Source of the DNA: Mycolicibacterium aromaticivorans JS19b1 = JCM 16368
Lineage (GTDB): Bacteria; Actinomycetota; Actinomycetes; Mycobacteriales; Mycobacteriaceae
Assembly (NCBI RefSeq): GCF_000559085.1
Contig: NZ_JALN02000001.1
Location: 3,720,001 to 3,784,000, forward strand
Length of the DNA: 64,000 nt
Direction of reading: 5' to 3'
Below are positions 8,453-16,825 of this stretch, piece after piece (position 1 is the stretch's first letter; each line of letters opens with the position of its first letter). Under the pieces are notes generated by a model. It searched no databases. It had not been told where the DNA came from and was given only the letters and a program-made list of their open reading frames with translations. Made by a program: the position numbers and the translations under genes.

Positions 8453-8820
8453 CATGGGCAGCGATCACCGGTCAGGTCGCTCTCGTCGAGGACGACTACA
8501 CGCTCGTCATCAACCGCGGCAGGGACGCCGGGGTGAGATCGGGCATGATCTTCGCAGTGCACTCCACTTCAGGGCCGGTGATCACCGATCCCGAATCCGG
8601 CCGGGAACTGGGCAGACTGAGCCGGGAGAAGCTGCGGGTCCGCGTCTTTGATGTGCAGCCCCTGTTCGCCCGTGCGCACACCTTCGTCGAGACCGACAGC
8701 TTCCACGGCCTGCTCCAGGTTCCGTTCGTCGCGTCTGACGGAGCTGTCACGATCGACGTCGGTGATTCGGTCGAATTGATCCATCGAGACGCAGCCGGAA
8801 TCCACGCTGCCGCCCATTAG
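8449..8820 (+). CDS. Small beta-rich protein, partner of upstream membrane protein
   Basis: 123 residues, no signal peptide. The pattern [39 protein letters not shown] and [16 protein letters not shown] resembles the small beta-barrel found in FlgT-like C-terminal domains, where a DPxTG turn and a v-rV-ev strand recur. The resemblance is by eye and weak. Starts with GTG overlapping the previous stop, so it probably acts with that membrane protein. Confidence 0.6.
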   Translation: MTWAAITGQVALVEDDYTLVINRGRDAGVRSGMIFAVHSTSGPVITDPESGRELGRLSREKLRVRVFDVQPLFARAHTFVETDSFHGLLQVPFVASDGAVTIDVGDSVELIHRDAAGIHAAAH

Positions 8821-8866
8821 CTACGAAACGCGGTACAAACGCAGCAATAGCGGGTACTCCAGCGCG

Positions 8867-9712
8867 ATGGTGAACCGTGCAACCGCCGCCGCAGCGCTCA
8901 TTGCGGCACCCGTGGTCGTCCTCGCAGGCTGCAACTCCGCGCAGAACGGCAGTCCGCAGACATCTGGTACGACGACGTCGGGCTCCAGCGCCCAGACGAT
9001 CAAAGCAGAACTGAAGTCTCCCGACGGCAAGCCCGTCGCCAACGCGACCATCGACTTCGCGAACGGGTACGCGACCGTGACGGTGGAAACCGTCACCGGA
9101 AGCACCCTGTCCCCGGGAAGCCATGGAATGCACATCCACTCGGTGGGTAAGTGCGAGGCCGACTCGGTCGCCCCGTCCGGTGGGGCGACGGGCAACTTCC
9201 TGTCCGCCGGCGGTCACCTACAGGTCGGCGGCCGCACCGAACACCCGGCGAGCGGTGACCTGACACCGCTGTTGATTCGCAAGGACGGTTCCGGGAAGCT
9301 CGTCGCCACCACCGACGCCTTCACCCTCGACGACCTCAAAGGTCCGCAGGGCAGCGCGTTGATCATCCATGCGGGTCCCGACAACTTCGCCAACATCCCG
9401 CAGCGCTACACCCACGACGGCGTGCCCGGGCCCGACGCCGAGACGCTGGCAACCGGCGACGCCGGCGCCCGAGTGGCCTGCGCGGTCCTGTCGCCCGCGA
9501 GTGCGAGCGCCTCCACATCCGTCACGACGAGTACGTCGACCGTCACCGAGACGACGGCTACTCAGGTGCCGCCGGCGGAGACAAGCCCGACCACGACGCC
9601 GTCGACCACACCCACCACCACCACCACGACGGTGAGTCCTACCACCGCGGTGACGACGTCGACAACGGTCTCGACCACAACGACGCCGGTCAGTCCTCAG
9701 CCCGCGGGGTGA
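8867..9712 (+). CDS. sodC: Cu/Zn superoxide dismutase lipoprotein with Thr-rich tail
   Basis: 281 residues. Signal peptide with lipobox VLAGC, lipidated Cys22. The SOD domain spans about residues 45-208: copper ligands His89 and His91 ([10 protein letters not shown]), His117 (SAGGH) and His168 (LIIHAG), Asp131 in ASGDL, and the disulfide pair Cys96/Cys205. It converts superoxide to peroxide and oxygen at the cell surface. The family normally ends near residue 210. Here about 70 more residues follow, almost all Thr, Ser and Pro (for example [14 protein letters not shown]), which could be an O-mannosylated wall-spanning stalk. The last 23 bases overlap the convergent radical SAM gene. Confidence 0.93.
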   Translation: MVNRATAAAALIAAPVVVLAGCNSAQNGSPQTSGTTTSGSSAQTIKAELKSPDGKPVANATIDFANGYATVTVETVTGSTLSPGSHGMHIHSVGKCEADSVAPSGGATGNFLSAGGHLQVGGRTEHPASGDLTPLLIRKDGSGKLVATTDAFTLDDLKGPQGSALIIHAGPDNFANIPQRYTHDGVPGPDAETLATGDAGARVACAVLSPASASASTSVTTSTSTVTETTATQVPPAETSPTTTPSTTPTTTTTTVSPTTAVTTSTTVSTTTTPVSPQPAG

Positions 9713-11261
9713 CGGCGAGCAGCGGGAGTTGTCTACCCGCTGCGATCGACATGCGCTGGCGGGCAAGAGCCGGCCATGCCTGCACTGCGCAGAACGGCGC
9801 GCACTGATGTTGAGCTGCGCTGGTGCCGACGTGCACGCAGCACTGCACCAGCCGCTCCTCGATCATGGTCGACATGTCCATGAACGGTTTGATTGTGATG
9901 CGAACGACCCGCTCGCCCAGCATTCGGCGAAGTTTGCGACGCCTCCCAGGCAGCGCCGACGATGCCAGGGTGAGCAGCGTGCTCATACCGAGATCGCAAC
10001 TCTCGCAAATGGTTCGCCACACGTCGCCGATATCGGGGTGCGACAGCGACGACTGCTCCGAGAGCAGTCCGAGCAGTGATTCCTTGACCGCAACGCGAAG
10101 CTGCTGGGGAAGTTCGCTGTCGGCGATCCGGTTGGACACCAGCCCGAGTCTGGCCTTGAGGCCGTCGTGGCCGAGGAGCGAGACCAGTGAGCGCCACGCG
10201 CCGGCGTCGTCGCGGATCAGGTATCCGACCGAGCAGCAGTGCGGGTGCGAGCACGGTAATGCGGTCAGGTCGCGCCACGTCACCGCACCGTCGGTCTGCG
10301 GGCCGAGTCGCTTGAGCACCCCGGTGTGGGTGAGCCGGTCCAGCGGGTCGATGTGCCCGGACCGGCCGGAGCCGAACTGCGGCTGGATGCTGATCCCACC
10401 GACGTAGGGCGTGGCCAGAGCCAGCGCGACCATGTCTCCGATCTCGGTGTCGTTCACCCCGAGGGCGGCCGTCATCACCAGTGTCGTGAAGATCTCTCGC
10501 TGCGACAATCGTTGCAGCGCGCTGTGTTTCACCGAACGCAGATCCCCACCACGGTGATGGCGATGCGCCGTGTCCGTGAGACCGTCGTATTGCAGATAAA
10601 CCTCCACCCGATCGCGATGCTCGGTCAGCAGATCGAGCAGGGCGTCGTCGTTCGCGATCCGAACACCGTTGCTGTTGACCAGTATTCGGGTGATCGGGCG
10701 AGAGGTCAGTTCGGCCAACAGCTCGGGCAGGGCCGGGTGCAGCGTCGGCTCGCCACCGGAGAGCATCAGCACGTCGAGGCGTCCGTTTTCGCGGGCCAGC
10801 CGCTGGTCGACGTTGGCGAGCACGTCGGCGACGGCGACCACGTTGCGCAGGTCCGGCGAGGAACCCGTGAAGCAGGTGGGGCAGCGCAGATTGCAGGTCT
10901 CGGCGATGTCTTCCAGCAGGATGCAGGTGTGCTGAGTCTGCATCTCCGGCAGTCCGCGCAGATACGCCGATGGGATCGGATCGAAATTCCCCGCCACATC
11001 GGGGGTATGAGCCTTGGTCGGCGCGGTCCACTCCTCCAGATAGCGCAAGATCTCCGGATCTTCGTCGTAAAGGGTGCTCACCAAACCGTGCGTCGCGCAA
11101 CCACGCTCGAGCCACACCCGCTCGTCGCGCTCGACGAGCCGGCCGCTGAGGCGGCCGACATCGGCCAGCGACTTCTCTGGGGCCTCGTCGTGGCAGGACG
11201 GGCAGAAGGCGGTGACGTATCGCAACAGCCGGTCGCCGCGCAACCCCATCCCGGCGGTCAC
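9690..11261 (-). CDS. Radical SAM enzyme of the Tes / MJ0619-like type
   Basis: 523 residues. An N-terminal zinc- or iron-binding pattern (Cys20-P-S-Cys23 and Cys55-A-T-H-G) is followed by the radical SAM cluster motif [10 protein letters not shown] (Cys123, Cys127, Cys130) and the SAM-binding [10 protein letters not shown]. The C-terminus has CC near residues 474-475 and a final CAPFC. This layout (CPxC, CxxHG, CNLxCPxC, terminal CC and PFC) resembles the family holding MJ0619 pterin methyltransferase and tetraether synthase Tes. I chose the GTG at 11261, which overlaps the upstream stop by four bases (GTGA); an ATG at 11249 is the alternative. Last gene of an overlapping operon with an Lgt-family gene, which points to a lipid substrate. 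Confidence 0.8.
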   Translation of the reverse strand: MTAGMGLRGDRLLRYVTAFCPSCHDEAPEKSLADVGRLSGRLVERDERVWLERGCATHGLVSTLYDEDPEILRYLEEWTAPTKAHTPDVAGNFDPIPSAYLRGLPEMQTQHTCILLEDIAETCNLRCPTCFTGSSPDLRNVVAVADVLANVDQRLARENGRLDVLMLSGGEPTLHPALPELLAELTSRPITRILVNSNGVRIANDDALLDLLTEHRDRVEVYLQYDGLTDTAHRHHRGGDLRSVKHSALQRLSQREIFTTLVMTAALGVNDTEIGDMVALALATPYVGGISIQPQFGSGRSGHIDPLDRLTHTGVLKRLGPQTDGAVTWRDLTALPCSHPHCCSVGYLIRDDAGAWRSLVSLLGHDGLKARLGLVSNRIADSELPQQLRVAVKESLLGLLSEQSSLSHPDIGDVWRTICESCDLGMSTLLTLASSALPGRRRKLRRMLGERVVRITIKPFMDMSTMIEERLVQCCVHVGTSAAQHQCAPFCAVQAWPALARQRMSIAAGRQLPLLAVTPRAED

Positions 11262-11689
11262 GTGTACAGCTCGGGGTTGAGACCCGTGCAGAATCCGACG
11301 GAGACGACGGACAGCACCGCCCAGCCGATCATCAGGCCGAGGCCCAGTCCCTTGCCGTTGGCCTTCGCGGTGGCCAGCAGTACACCGCCCCCGCCGAAAG
11401 CGATGAGCGCCAACACCACTGCGCCTAGGACTACTGTGCCGTGCCCACGCCCGTTGGACATGGCCAGTACTGCGAAGCCGATGACGAAGTTCAGCGGCAT
11501 GTACAAGAACGCGCCGAGGAACGCCATACCGACCGAGATGCGCGGGGTGGGTGGCTGCCACGGCGGCGGCACAGGTGGCGGGTAGTCGTACTGACCCGGC
11601 GGCCGATACCCCGGCGGGGGCGGGTATCCCGCGGGCGGCGGTGGGACGCCGTCTCCGTTCTCGTCATCGCCCGGTGGGGGAGTCGTCAT
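11258..11689 (-). CDS. Proline-rich N-terminus membrane protein (DUF4190-like)
   Basis: 143 residues. The first 55 are disordered and Pro/Gly/Tyr-rich (PPPPAGYPPPPGYRPPGQYD). Then come about three membrane helices (MAFLGAFLYMPLNFVIGFAV, a second starting VVLGAVVLALIAFGGGGVLL and a third near the C-terminus). Resembles actinobacterial DUF4190-type proteins, which have no known activity. It overlaps the Lgt-family gene upstream by four bases and the radical SAM gene downstream by four, so all three are likely made together. May be a membrane scaffold. Confidence 0.7.
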   Translation of the reverse strand: MTTPPPGDDENGDGVPPPPAGYPPPPGYRPPGQYDYPPPVPPPWQPPTPRISVGMAFLGAFLYMPLNFVIGFAVLAMSNGRGHGTVVLGAVVLALIAFGGGGVLLATAKANGKGLGLGLMIGWAVLSVVSVGFCTGLNPELYT

Positions 11690-12471
11690 GCGGGTACCTC
11701 CTGGCGCTGCGCTGGGAAGCGATAGTAGCCGCGGCGGTGGCCGTACCACGTCCGAACACCGACGAGGGCAAGCGACGGTAGTAGAAACCATTGCGGCCGA
11801 GTCAGATCCAGCCACACGGTCTGGTTGGCGCGGGTGAACTCGACGAAGAAGCGGAACACGGCGTACGCCGCGACATAGATGACGAACAACTCGCCCGGCC
11901 TGGTGATGCGGGACCTCAGCCACATGAGCGCGGCGAAAGCCGCCAGCTGGAAGGCGATCTCGTACAGGAACGACGGGTGCATCGCCTGGCCGGTCAGGCA
12001 GCCGGGGCATTCGGGTGTGCTCGCGGCGGCGTGTACACCCCAGGGCAGGGACGTGGGTCGACCGGGCGCCTCGGTGAGATGACACCCGATCCGGCCGACG
12101 GCCATCCCGAGCGCCACCGCCGGTGCGAACAGATCGCCGGTCTTGCCGCGGTATCCGCCCAGGCGTTTGGCGATCAGCACCCCGGCATATGCCCCGAGCA
12201 GGCCGCCGAGAATGCTCTTGGAGCCGTACTCCCAGGCGCGCGCCAGGGTGGGGTTGGCGGCGAAATCCAGGTGACGTGCCCAGCCGGAGAGGCGCATTCC
12301 GATCGCGCCGCCGACCAGCGCCCCGGCGACCGCGACGAGGGACTGGTCGTTGACGGCCCCTCGCCGTCGCGCCTCGACCATGAAGACGGCCATCGCCGTC
12401 ACCACCCCGAGGCCGACGAACAGACTGTGCACCGGCACCGCCACCGGTCCGACATGCCATTCGGGGACCAT
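11686..12471 (-). CDS. Lgt-family prolipoprotein diacylglyceryl transferase paralogue
   Basis: 261 residues with about seven membrane helices. Lgt landmarks are visible: GRIGCHLTEAPGRPTS (the GRxGNF-like signature loop with its acidic residue, though Asn is replaced by Cys-His), HPSFLYE, and FRFFVEFTRANQ. Lgt transfers diacylglyceryl from phosphatidylglycerol to lipobox cysteines. In M. smegmatis a second lgt homologue is known besides the main one; this gene probably belongs to that group because it is not next to trp or pyk genes and its signature loop is divergent. It heads the operon with the radical SAM gene. Confidence 0.8.
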   Translation of the reverse strand: MVPEWHVGPVAVPVHSLFVGLGVVTAMAVFMVEARRRGAVNDQSLVAVAGALVGGAIGMRLSGWARHLDFAANPTLARAWEYGSKSILGGLLGAYAGVLIAKRLGGYRGKTGDLFAPAVALGMAVGRIGCHLTEAPGRPTSLPWGVHAAASTPECPGCLTGQAMHPSFLYEIAFQLAAFAALMWLRSRITRPGELFVIYVAAYAVFRFFVEFTRANQTVWLDLTRPQWFLLPSLALVGVRTWYGHRRGYYRFPAQRQEVPA

Positions 12472-12568
12472 GTGCCAAAACCTATCGGCAATTGTGCGAA
12501 CGTGACATGTGATTGCCCGGCGAGCGGTTCGGCGCGGACCATCGCGCCGGGGTGCACGATGGAATAAC

Positions 12569-12580
12569 GTGACATATCAC
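12569..12580. promoter_or_regulatory. Inverted repeat upstream of SDR gene, candidate MarR operator
   Basis: GTGACATATCAC is a near-perfect palindrome, extended to ACGTGACATATCACGT at 12567-12582 with one mismatched pair. It lies 42 bases before the SDR start. A matching palindrome lies before the neighbouring MarR gene. A partial copy, GTGACATGTGAT, is at 12502-12513, 30 bases before the Lgt-family gene start. Confidence 0.5.
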
Positions 12581-12622
12581 GTAGTTCTTCTGGCCATAGG
12601 TCCCACACATCGAGGAGCAATC

Positions 12623-13369
12623 ATGGGTCAACTCAGTGGAAAGACAGCCCTGGTCACCGGAGGCACATCAGGCATCGGTCTGGCGACCGCGCAACGCCTT
12701 GCAAGCGAAGGCGCGCACGTCTTCCTGACCGGACGGACCCAGGAGCGGGCCGATGCGGCAGCAGCCTCGATCGGTGACGGCGCGAGCGGAGTCGCGGCCG
12801 ATGTCACCGATATCGCCGCCCTCGATCGTCTCGCCGACGTGATCCGGCAGCGCGGCGGCGGCGTGGACGTGATCTTCGCCAACGCGGGCGGGGGCGAGTT
12901 CGCGACTCTGGAGGATGAGACACCCGAACACCTGGCCGACACCTTCACCCGCAACGTCGGCGGCACGGTCTTCACCGTGCAGAAGATGCTGCCCCTACTC
13001 AACGAAGGCGCGTCGATCGTGCTCACCGGGTCGACGGCTGCCAGCCGCGGAGTGCCCGCATTCGGTGCCTATGCCGCATCCAAGGCCGCGATCCGCTCAC
13101 TGGGCCGGACCTGGGCGGCGGAGTTGGTCGGCCGCAAGATCCGGGTCAACACGGTGGTGCCCGGTCCCGTCGAGACACCGGGGCTCAAGGGACTGGCGCC
13201 CAGTGGTCAGCACCAGGCACTGCTGGACGGCGAGGCTGCGACGGTGCCGATGGGCCGCGTCGGCGCCCCTGCCGAAATCGCCTCTGTGGTGGCATTTCTC
13301 GCCTCCGACGCGAGCAGTTTCATGACCGGATCCGAGATCTTCGTCGACGGCGGGTCCGTTCAGGTCTGA
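12623..13369 (+). CDS. Short-chain dehydrogenase/reductase
   Basis: 248 residues, classical SDR. NAD(P)-binding TGGTSGIG near residues 12-19, NAG in FANAGGG, catalytic Ser in VLTGSTAA, YAASK catalytic Tyr/Lys, and the PG motif VVPGPVETPG. Arg in TGRTQERA after the second strand suggests NADPH preference. ATG at 12623 with CGAGGAGC just upstream. Substrate unknown. Convergent with the MarR gene (ten-base overlap), and both promoters carry the same GTGAC palindrome, so the MarR protein probably represses this gene. Confidence 0.92.
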   Translation: MGQLSGKTALVTGGTSGIGLATAQRLASEGAHVFLTGRTQERADAAAASIGDGASGVAADVTDIAALDRLADVIRQRGGGVDVIFANAGGGEFATLEDETPEHLADTFTRNVGGTVFTVQKMLPLLNEGASIVLTGSTAASRGVPAFGAYAASKAAIRSLGRTWAAELVGRKIRVNTVVPGPVETPGLKGLAPSGQHQALLDGEAATVPMGRVGAPAEIASVVAFLASDASSFMTGSEIFVDGGSVQV

Positions 13370-13854
13370 TCCGGGCTCGGCAAGGTTCCCTCGCGCAGGA
13401 TGCTGGTGTAGACCACCGCGAGGATGTCGGCCAACTGCTCGTCCTGGCGGGCGTCGAGGTCGGAGAAGAACAACGTGCGAACCCGCTCGGCGTGAAGCGG
13501 GGCCGCCGACCGCAGCGTGTTCCAACCCGCGTCGCTGAGCAGCACGTCGGTGGAACGGCCGTCGGTGTCCGATCGCACGCGCTCGACCAGTCCGCGTCCG
13601 GACATCCGTTGAAGGTGGTGGGACAACCGGCTGCGTTCCCAGCCGATCGTGGTCGCCAGCGCGGTGAGTTGAGTCCGCCGGCCCGGTGCCTGCGACAACG
13701 CGTTCAGCACCGTGTAGTCGCTGAGCGACAAGCCGCAGTCGGCCAGTAGTTGCCGGTTCATCTCGTATTCGAGCCGGTGGTACACCCGCATGTAGTTCAG
13801 CCAGGTCCGCTGCTGGGATGCGTTGAGCGGATAGTTCTTACGGTGTGCGGCCAC
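13360..13854 (-). CDS. MarR-family transcriptional regulator
   Basis: 164 residues, a usual MarR length. The winged helix runs about residues 45-110: LSDYTVLNALSQAPGRRTQL, LATTIGWERSRLSHHLQRM as the recognition region and the wing GLVERVRSDTDGRSTDVLLS. The helices at both ends form the dimer. GTG start at 13854 with AGGAG upstream. The palindrome GTGACGTGTCAC is 26 bases before the start, consistent with autorepression. The effector is unknown. Confidence 0.93.
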   Translation of the reverse strand: MAAHRKNYPLNASQQRTWLNYMRVYHRLEYEMNRQLLADCGLSLSDYTVLNALSQAPGRRTQLTALATTIGWERSRLSHHLQRMSGRGLVERVRSDTDGRSTDVLLSDAGWNTLRSAAPLHAERVRTLFFSDLDARQDEQLADILAVVYTSILREGTLPSPDQT

Positions 13855-13879
13855 GCGTGGTGCTCCTGCCTGGAAAAAT

Positions 13880-13891
13880 GTGACGTGTCAC
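13880..13891. promoter_or_regulatory. Inverted repeat upstream of marR gene
   Basis: GTGAC-GT-GTCAC, perfect five-base arms around two bases, directly upstream of the MarR start. It shares its arms with the palindrome upstream of the SDR gene, which supports one regulator binding both. Confidence 0.55.
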
Positions 13892-13965
13892 GCATCTCAA
13901 ATGTACTCGCACCGCGTTCAGCGACGTTTCACAACGTGTCCAGTCCGTGGTGACACACTCACCGA

Positions 13966-14242
13966 ATGGATATCGAGTCCAGCGATACCGCCGTCGTCGT
14001 CATCGACCCGCAGAACGACGTGCTGAATCGTGGCCAGTCCCCACAAGATGTGGGGACCCCAGACCACCGAGCAGGGGTTCGAGGTGGCGCTGATCCGCGA
14101 CGCCACCGCGGGGCCCCGGCGCCCGGCCAGAGGTGACGGCTATCAGGCAGCGCTGGTCAATTACGCGTTTCTGGCGCACGCTGTGCTGAGTACCGCCGGC
14201 GTGGTGGCAGCCATGGCGGTTTCGACGGAAGGCGCGACGTGA
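13966..14242 (+). pseudogene. Cysteine hydrolase (isochorismatase family) remnant
   Basis: The first 24 codons encode a normal isochorismatase-family start (MDIESSDTAVVVIDPQNDVL, with the catalytic Asp). From about 14075, in another frame, comes the normal C-terminus: GFEVALIRDATAGPRR, then GDGYQAALVNYAF and VVAAM. The 100 or so residues between, including the lysine and the nucleophilic cysteine, are gone. So this is an internal deletion with frame change, not a start or end truncation. The old stop still overlaps the next start as GTGA. Confidence 0.85.
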
Positions 14243-14400
14243 CGGAATCCCGACCACCGTTCCCACGCTTCGACTACTACACCGCGGTGCAGAAGGTGCA
14301 GGCCGCCCAAGACAACGATGTCGCCATCGCCGAATCTGGACGACGCTACTTCGAGCCGCGGCTGGAAGACGAACGAGGCCTGGATATTCCGCTGCGGTGA
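14239..14400 (+). pseudogene. DUF1348 (NTF2-like) remnant, in-frame internal deletion
   Basis: 53 codons. The start (RPPFPRFDYYTAVQKVQAAQ) matches the N-terminus of DUF1348 NTF2-like proteins. The rest (DNDVAIAESGRRYF and an end in ERGLDIPLR) matches their C-terminus. About 100 residues of the barrel are missing, though the frame is open. It overlaps the preceding cysteine hydrolase remnant by GTGA, so both were one operon and both lost their middles. Probably non-functional. Confidence 0.65.
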
Positions 14401-14424
14401 ACCCGAGCTGGTAGGGAGACTTTC

Positions 14425-15063
14425 ATGAGTAAGCATTACGCGTCCATCGCCTTCACCGACGATGTCCGCGCCGTCCAGAGCGACCACGGCAGCGACGCGT
14501 TCTACGGACGCAAGATCGTCGCCGGTAAGGCCACCCCGGGACGCGACTCGCTCACCGAGGACGAGAAGGACTACCTGAGCGAGCGGGACGGCTTCTATCT
14601 GGCGTCGGTGTCGGAGACCGGGTGGCCGTACGTTCAGTTCCGCGGCGGCAAACCGGGATACATCCATGTCGTGGATGACCACACCATCGGGTGGGCCGAC
14701 TTCCGGGGCAACCTGCAATACATCAGCACCGGCAACATGACTGGTGACGACCGGGTGGCGATCATCGTCCTCGACTACGCTCACCAGCGCCGGCTGAAAA
14801 TCTTCGGGCATGCGCGCATCGTGACGGCCGCCGAAGACCCGGAATTGCTGAAATACTTGACCGACCAGACCGACGACTCGGTGGTCGAGCGGGCTGTCCT
14901 CGTCGACGTCCAGGCCTACGACTGGAACTGCCAGCAGCACATCACCCCGCGCTTCAGCACGGCGGAACTCGAACCCGCTGTGGAGCCACTGCGCGCCAAG
15001 CTGGCGGAGCTGCAGGCTGAAAACGACCGTCTGCGTGCCCAACTCGACGACCGTAAGGAGTGA
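14425..15063 (+). CDS. Pyridoxamine 5'-phosphate oxidase-like flavin protein
   Basis: 212 residues. The split-barrel domain covers about residues 45-165: FYLASVSETGWPYVQFRGG, the strand GYIHVVDDHTIGWADFRGN, YISTGNMTGDDRVAIIVLDY and RLKIFGHARIV. The pattern fits the PNPOx-like family that binds FMN. The C-terminus (about 175-212) is a short coiled coil (LRAKLAELQAENDRLRAQL). ATG at 14425 with GGGAG upstream. Six bases before the MOSC fusion gene, so probably co-transcribed with that flavin reductase. Confidence 0.88.
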   Translation: MSKHYASIAFTDDVRAVQSDHGSDAFYGRKIVAGKATPGRDSLTEDEKDYLSERDGFYLASVSETGWPYVQFRGGKPGYIHVVDDHTIGWADFRGNLQYISTGNMTGDDRVAIIVLDYAHQRRLKIFGHARIVTAAEDPELLKYLTDQTDDSVVERAVLVDVQAYDWNCQQHITPRFSTAELEPAVEPLRAKLAELQAENDRLRAQLDDRKE

Positions 15064-15069
15064 TCACCG

Positions 15070-16821
15070 ATGGCGAGCCTGGTTTCGGTCAACGTGGGAC
15101 TCCCCAACGACGTGCAGTGGAACGGGCGCACCGTGCACACCGGCGCCTGGAAGGCGCCGGTGTCTGGTCCACGGATGGTGCGCCGGCTCAATATCGACGG
15201 TGACGGCCAGGGTGATCTCGGTGGCCACGGCGGAGAGAACCGTGCCGTACTGGTGTATCAGGTTGCCTCCTATGAGTATTGGGCCAATGAACTCGGTCGA
15301 GACGACCTGCGGCCGGGTGCATTCGGAGAGAACCTGACCGTCGATGGGCTTCCCGACGACGAGGTCTGCATCGGTGATCGGTACCGGATCGGCGATGTCG
15401 TCCTGGAGGTGACCCAACCCCGAGTCACCTGTTATCGCGTCGGAATGCGGCTGGGCGAACCGCGAATGGCCGCGCTGTTGGTGTCGCATCACCGGCCCGG
15501 GTTCTATTGCCGGGTGCTGGCCGAAGGTGAACTCGCGGCGGGCCAGGAGGTGGTCAAGATCTCCGACGGTCCGCAACAGGTGAGTGTCGCCGAGATCGAT
15601 GCTCTGCTCTACCTTCCCGGGCATCCCGGCGACGCCCTGGAACGCGCTCTCGCCATCCCGGCGTTGAGTCCGGGATGGAAGGCTTCGCTGCAAAGCCTGT
15701 TGGAGCAGGACTCGGCAACCGGCAACACGGGCCTGACCGGAGTGGCGCCACCACCGCCGGCGTGGCCGGGCTTCCGCACGCTGAAGGTGACCGCGGTACG
15801 CGACGAGAGCCGCCATGTCCGCTCGGTGTCGCTGGCTGACCCCAACGGCGAGCCGTTGCCGAAATGGCTTGCCGGCCAATCGATCGTGCTGCGGGTCTCG
15901 GTCGGCCCCGATGGGCCGTCGCTGGTCCGTAACTACTCGTTGTCCAATGAGCCGGGCATGCCGCAATACCGCATCGGCGTGAAGCGAGAACCGATGGGCG
16001 TGGTCAGCGCGTACATCCACGATCATCTGACGGTCGACGACCTCATCGAGGTGGCGGCGCCGCGGGGGAGTTTCTTCCTCGACGACAGCCCTCAACCGGT
16101 GGTCCTGATTTCGGCCGGTGTCGGGGTGACACCGGTGTTGTCGATGCTGCACGCACTGGCCGAGCGCGGCTCCCAACGGCCCATCTGGTGGCTGCACGGC
16201 GCGCATGACGGCACCGAACTGCCGTTCGCCGCAGAGGTTCGAGAGCTGCTGAACCGGCTGCCGCACAGCAAGTCTCGGATATTCTTCAGCAGCCCGGGCC
16301 CTAGCGATCGCTCGGGTGTCGACTTCGATGAACGGGGCCGGCTGACCGCGCAGGCGTTGAGCGCCCTGGGCCTGCCGAGTCAGGCGCAGGTGTTCGTGTG
16401 CGGGCCGGAACGATTCATGGACGCGGTGAGCGGGGCCCTTATCGCGTCGGGTGTCGACGCCCTCAACATCCACTCCGAGCGGTTCGGCGCCCACACGGCG
16501 ATCACGCCCGGCATCGCAGCGGCCACCTCCCGCCCGCCTCACCAACCGGAGGGTCCGCCCGGTCCAGGCCCCAGCGTGCAATTCGCACGAAGCGCGCTGT
16601 CGGCTTCGTGGCGGCACACCGACACCAGCCTGCTCGAGTTCGCCGAAGCCTGCGACGTGCCCACCCAGTGGTCGTGCCGCACCGGCGTCTGCCACACCTG
16701 CGAGACAGCGCTTCTCGCCGGCCGGGTCCGCTACGAGCTCGACCCGCTGGAACCGCCGGCCGAAGGAAACGTACTGCTGTGCATCGCCGCACCGGCCGAG
16801 GACGTCGTCGTCGACCTGTAA
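15070..16821 (+). CDS. MOSC domain fused to ferredoxin reductase and 2Fe-2S domain
   Basis: 583 residues in three parts. Residues 1-215 are a MOSC domain with the YiiM-type extension (GGHGGENRAVLVYQ, FGENLTVDGL, PRVTCYRVGMR with the conserved Cys). Residues about 235-470 are an FAD/NAD(P) reductase (RNYSLSNEP for flavin, SAGVGVTPVLSML for nucleotide, VCGPERFMD). The last 85 are a plant-type 2Fe-2S ferredoxin (CDVPTQWSCRTGVCHTC and a final Cys). This makes a self-contained electron chain to a molybdopterin-related MOSC domain, possibly for reducing N-oxygenated or metal-sulfur substrates. Co-transcribed with the PNPOx-like gene. Confidence 0.92.
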   Translation: MASLVSVNVGLPNDVQWNGRTVHTGAWKAPVSGPRMVRRLNIDGDGQGDLGGHGGENRAVLVYQVASYEYWANELGRDDLRPGAFGENLTVDGLPDDEVCIGDRYRIGDVVLEVTQPRVTCYRVGMRLGEPRMAALLVSHHRPGFYCRVLAEGELAAGQEVVKISDGPQQVSVAEIDALLYLPGHPGDALERALAIPALSPGWKASLQSLLEQDSATGNTGLTGVAPPPPAWPGFRTLKVTAVRDESRHVRSVSLADPNGEPLPKWLAGQSIVLRVSVGPDGPSLVRNYSLSNEPGMPQYRIGVKREPMGVVSAYIHDHLTVDDLIEVAAPRGSFFLDDSPQPVVLISAGVGVTPVLSMLHALAERGSQRPIWWLHGAHDGTELPFAAEVRELLNRLPHSKSRIFFSSPGPSDRSGVDFDERGRLTAQALSALGLPSQAQVFVCGPERFMDAVSGALIASGVDALNIHSERFGAHTAITPGIAAATSRPPHQPEGPPGPGPSVQFARSALSASWRHTDTSLLEFAEACDVPTQWSCRTGVCHTCETALLAGRVRYELDPLEPPAEGNVLLCIAAPAEDVVVDL

Positions 16822-16825
16822 TCGG

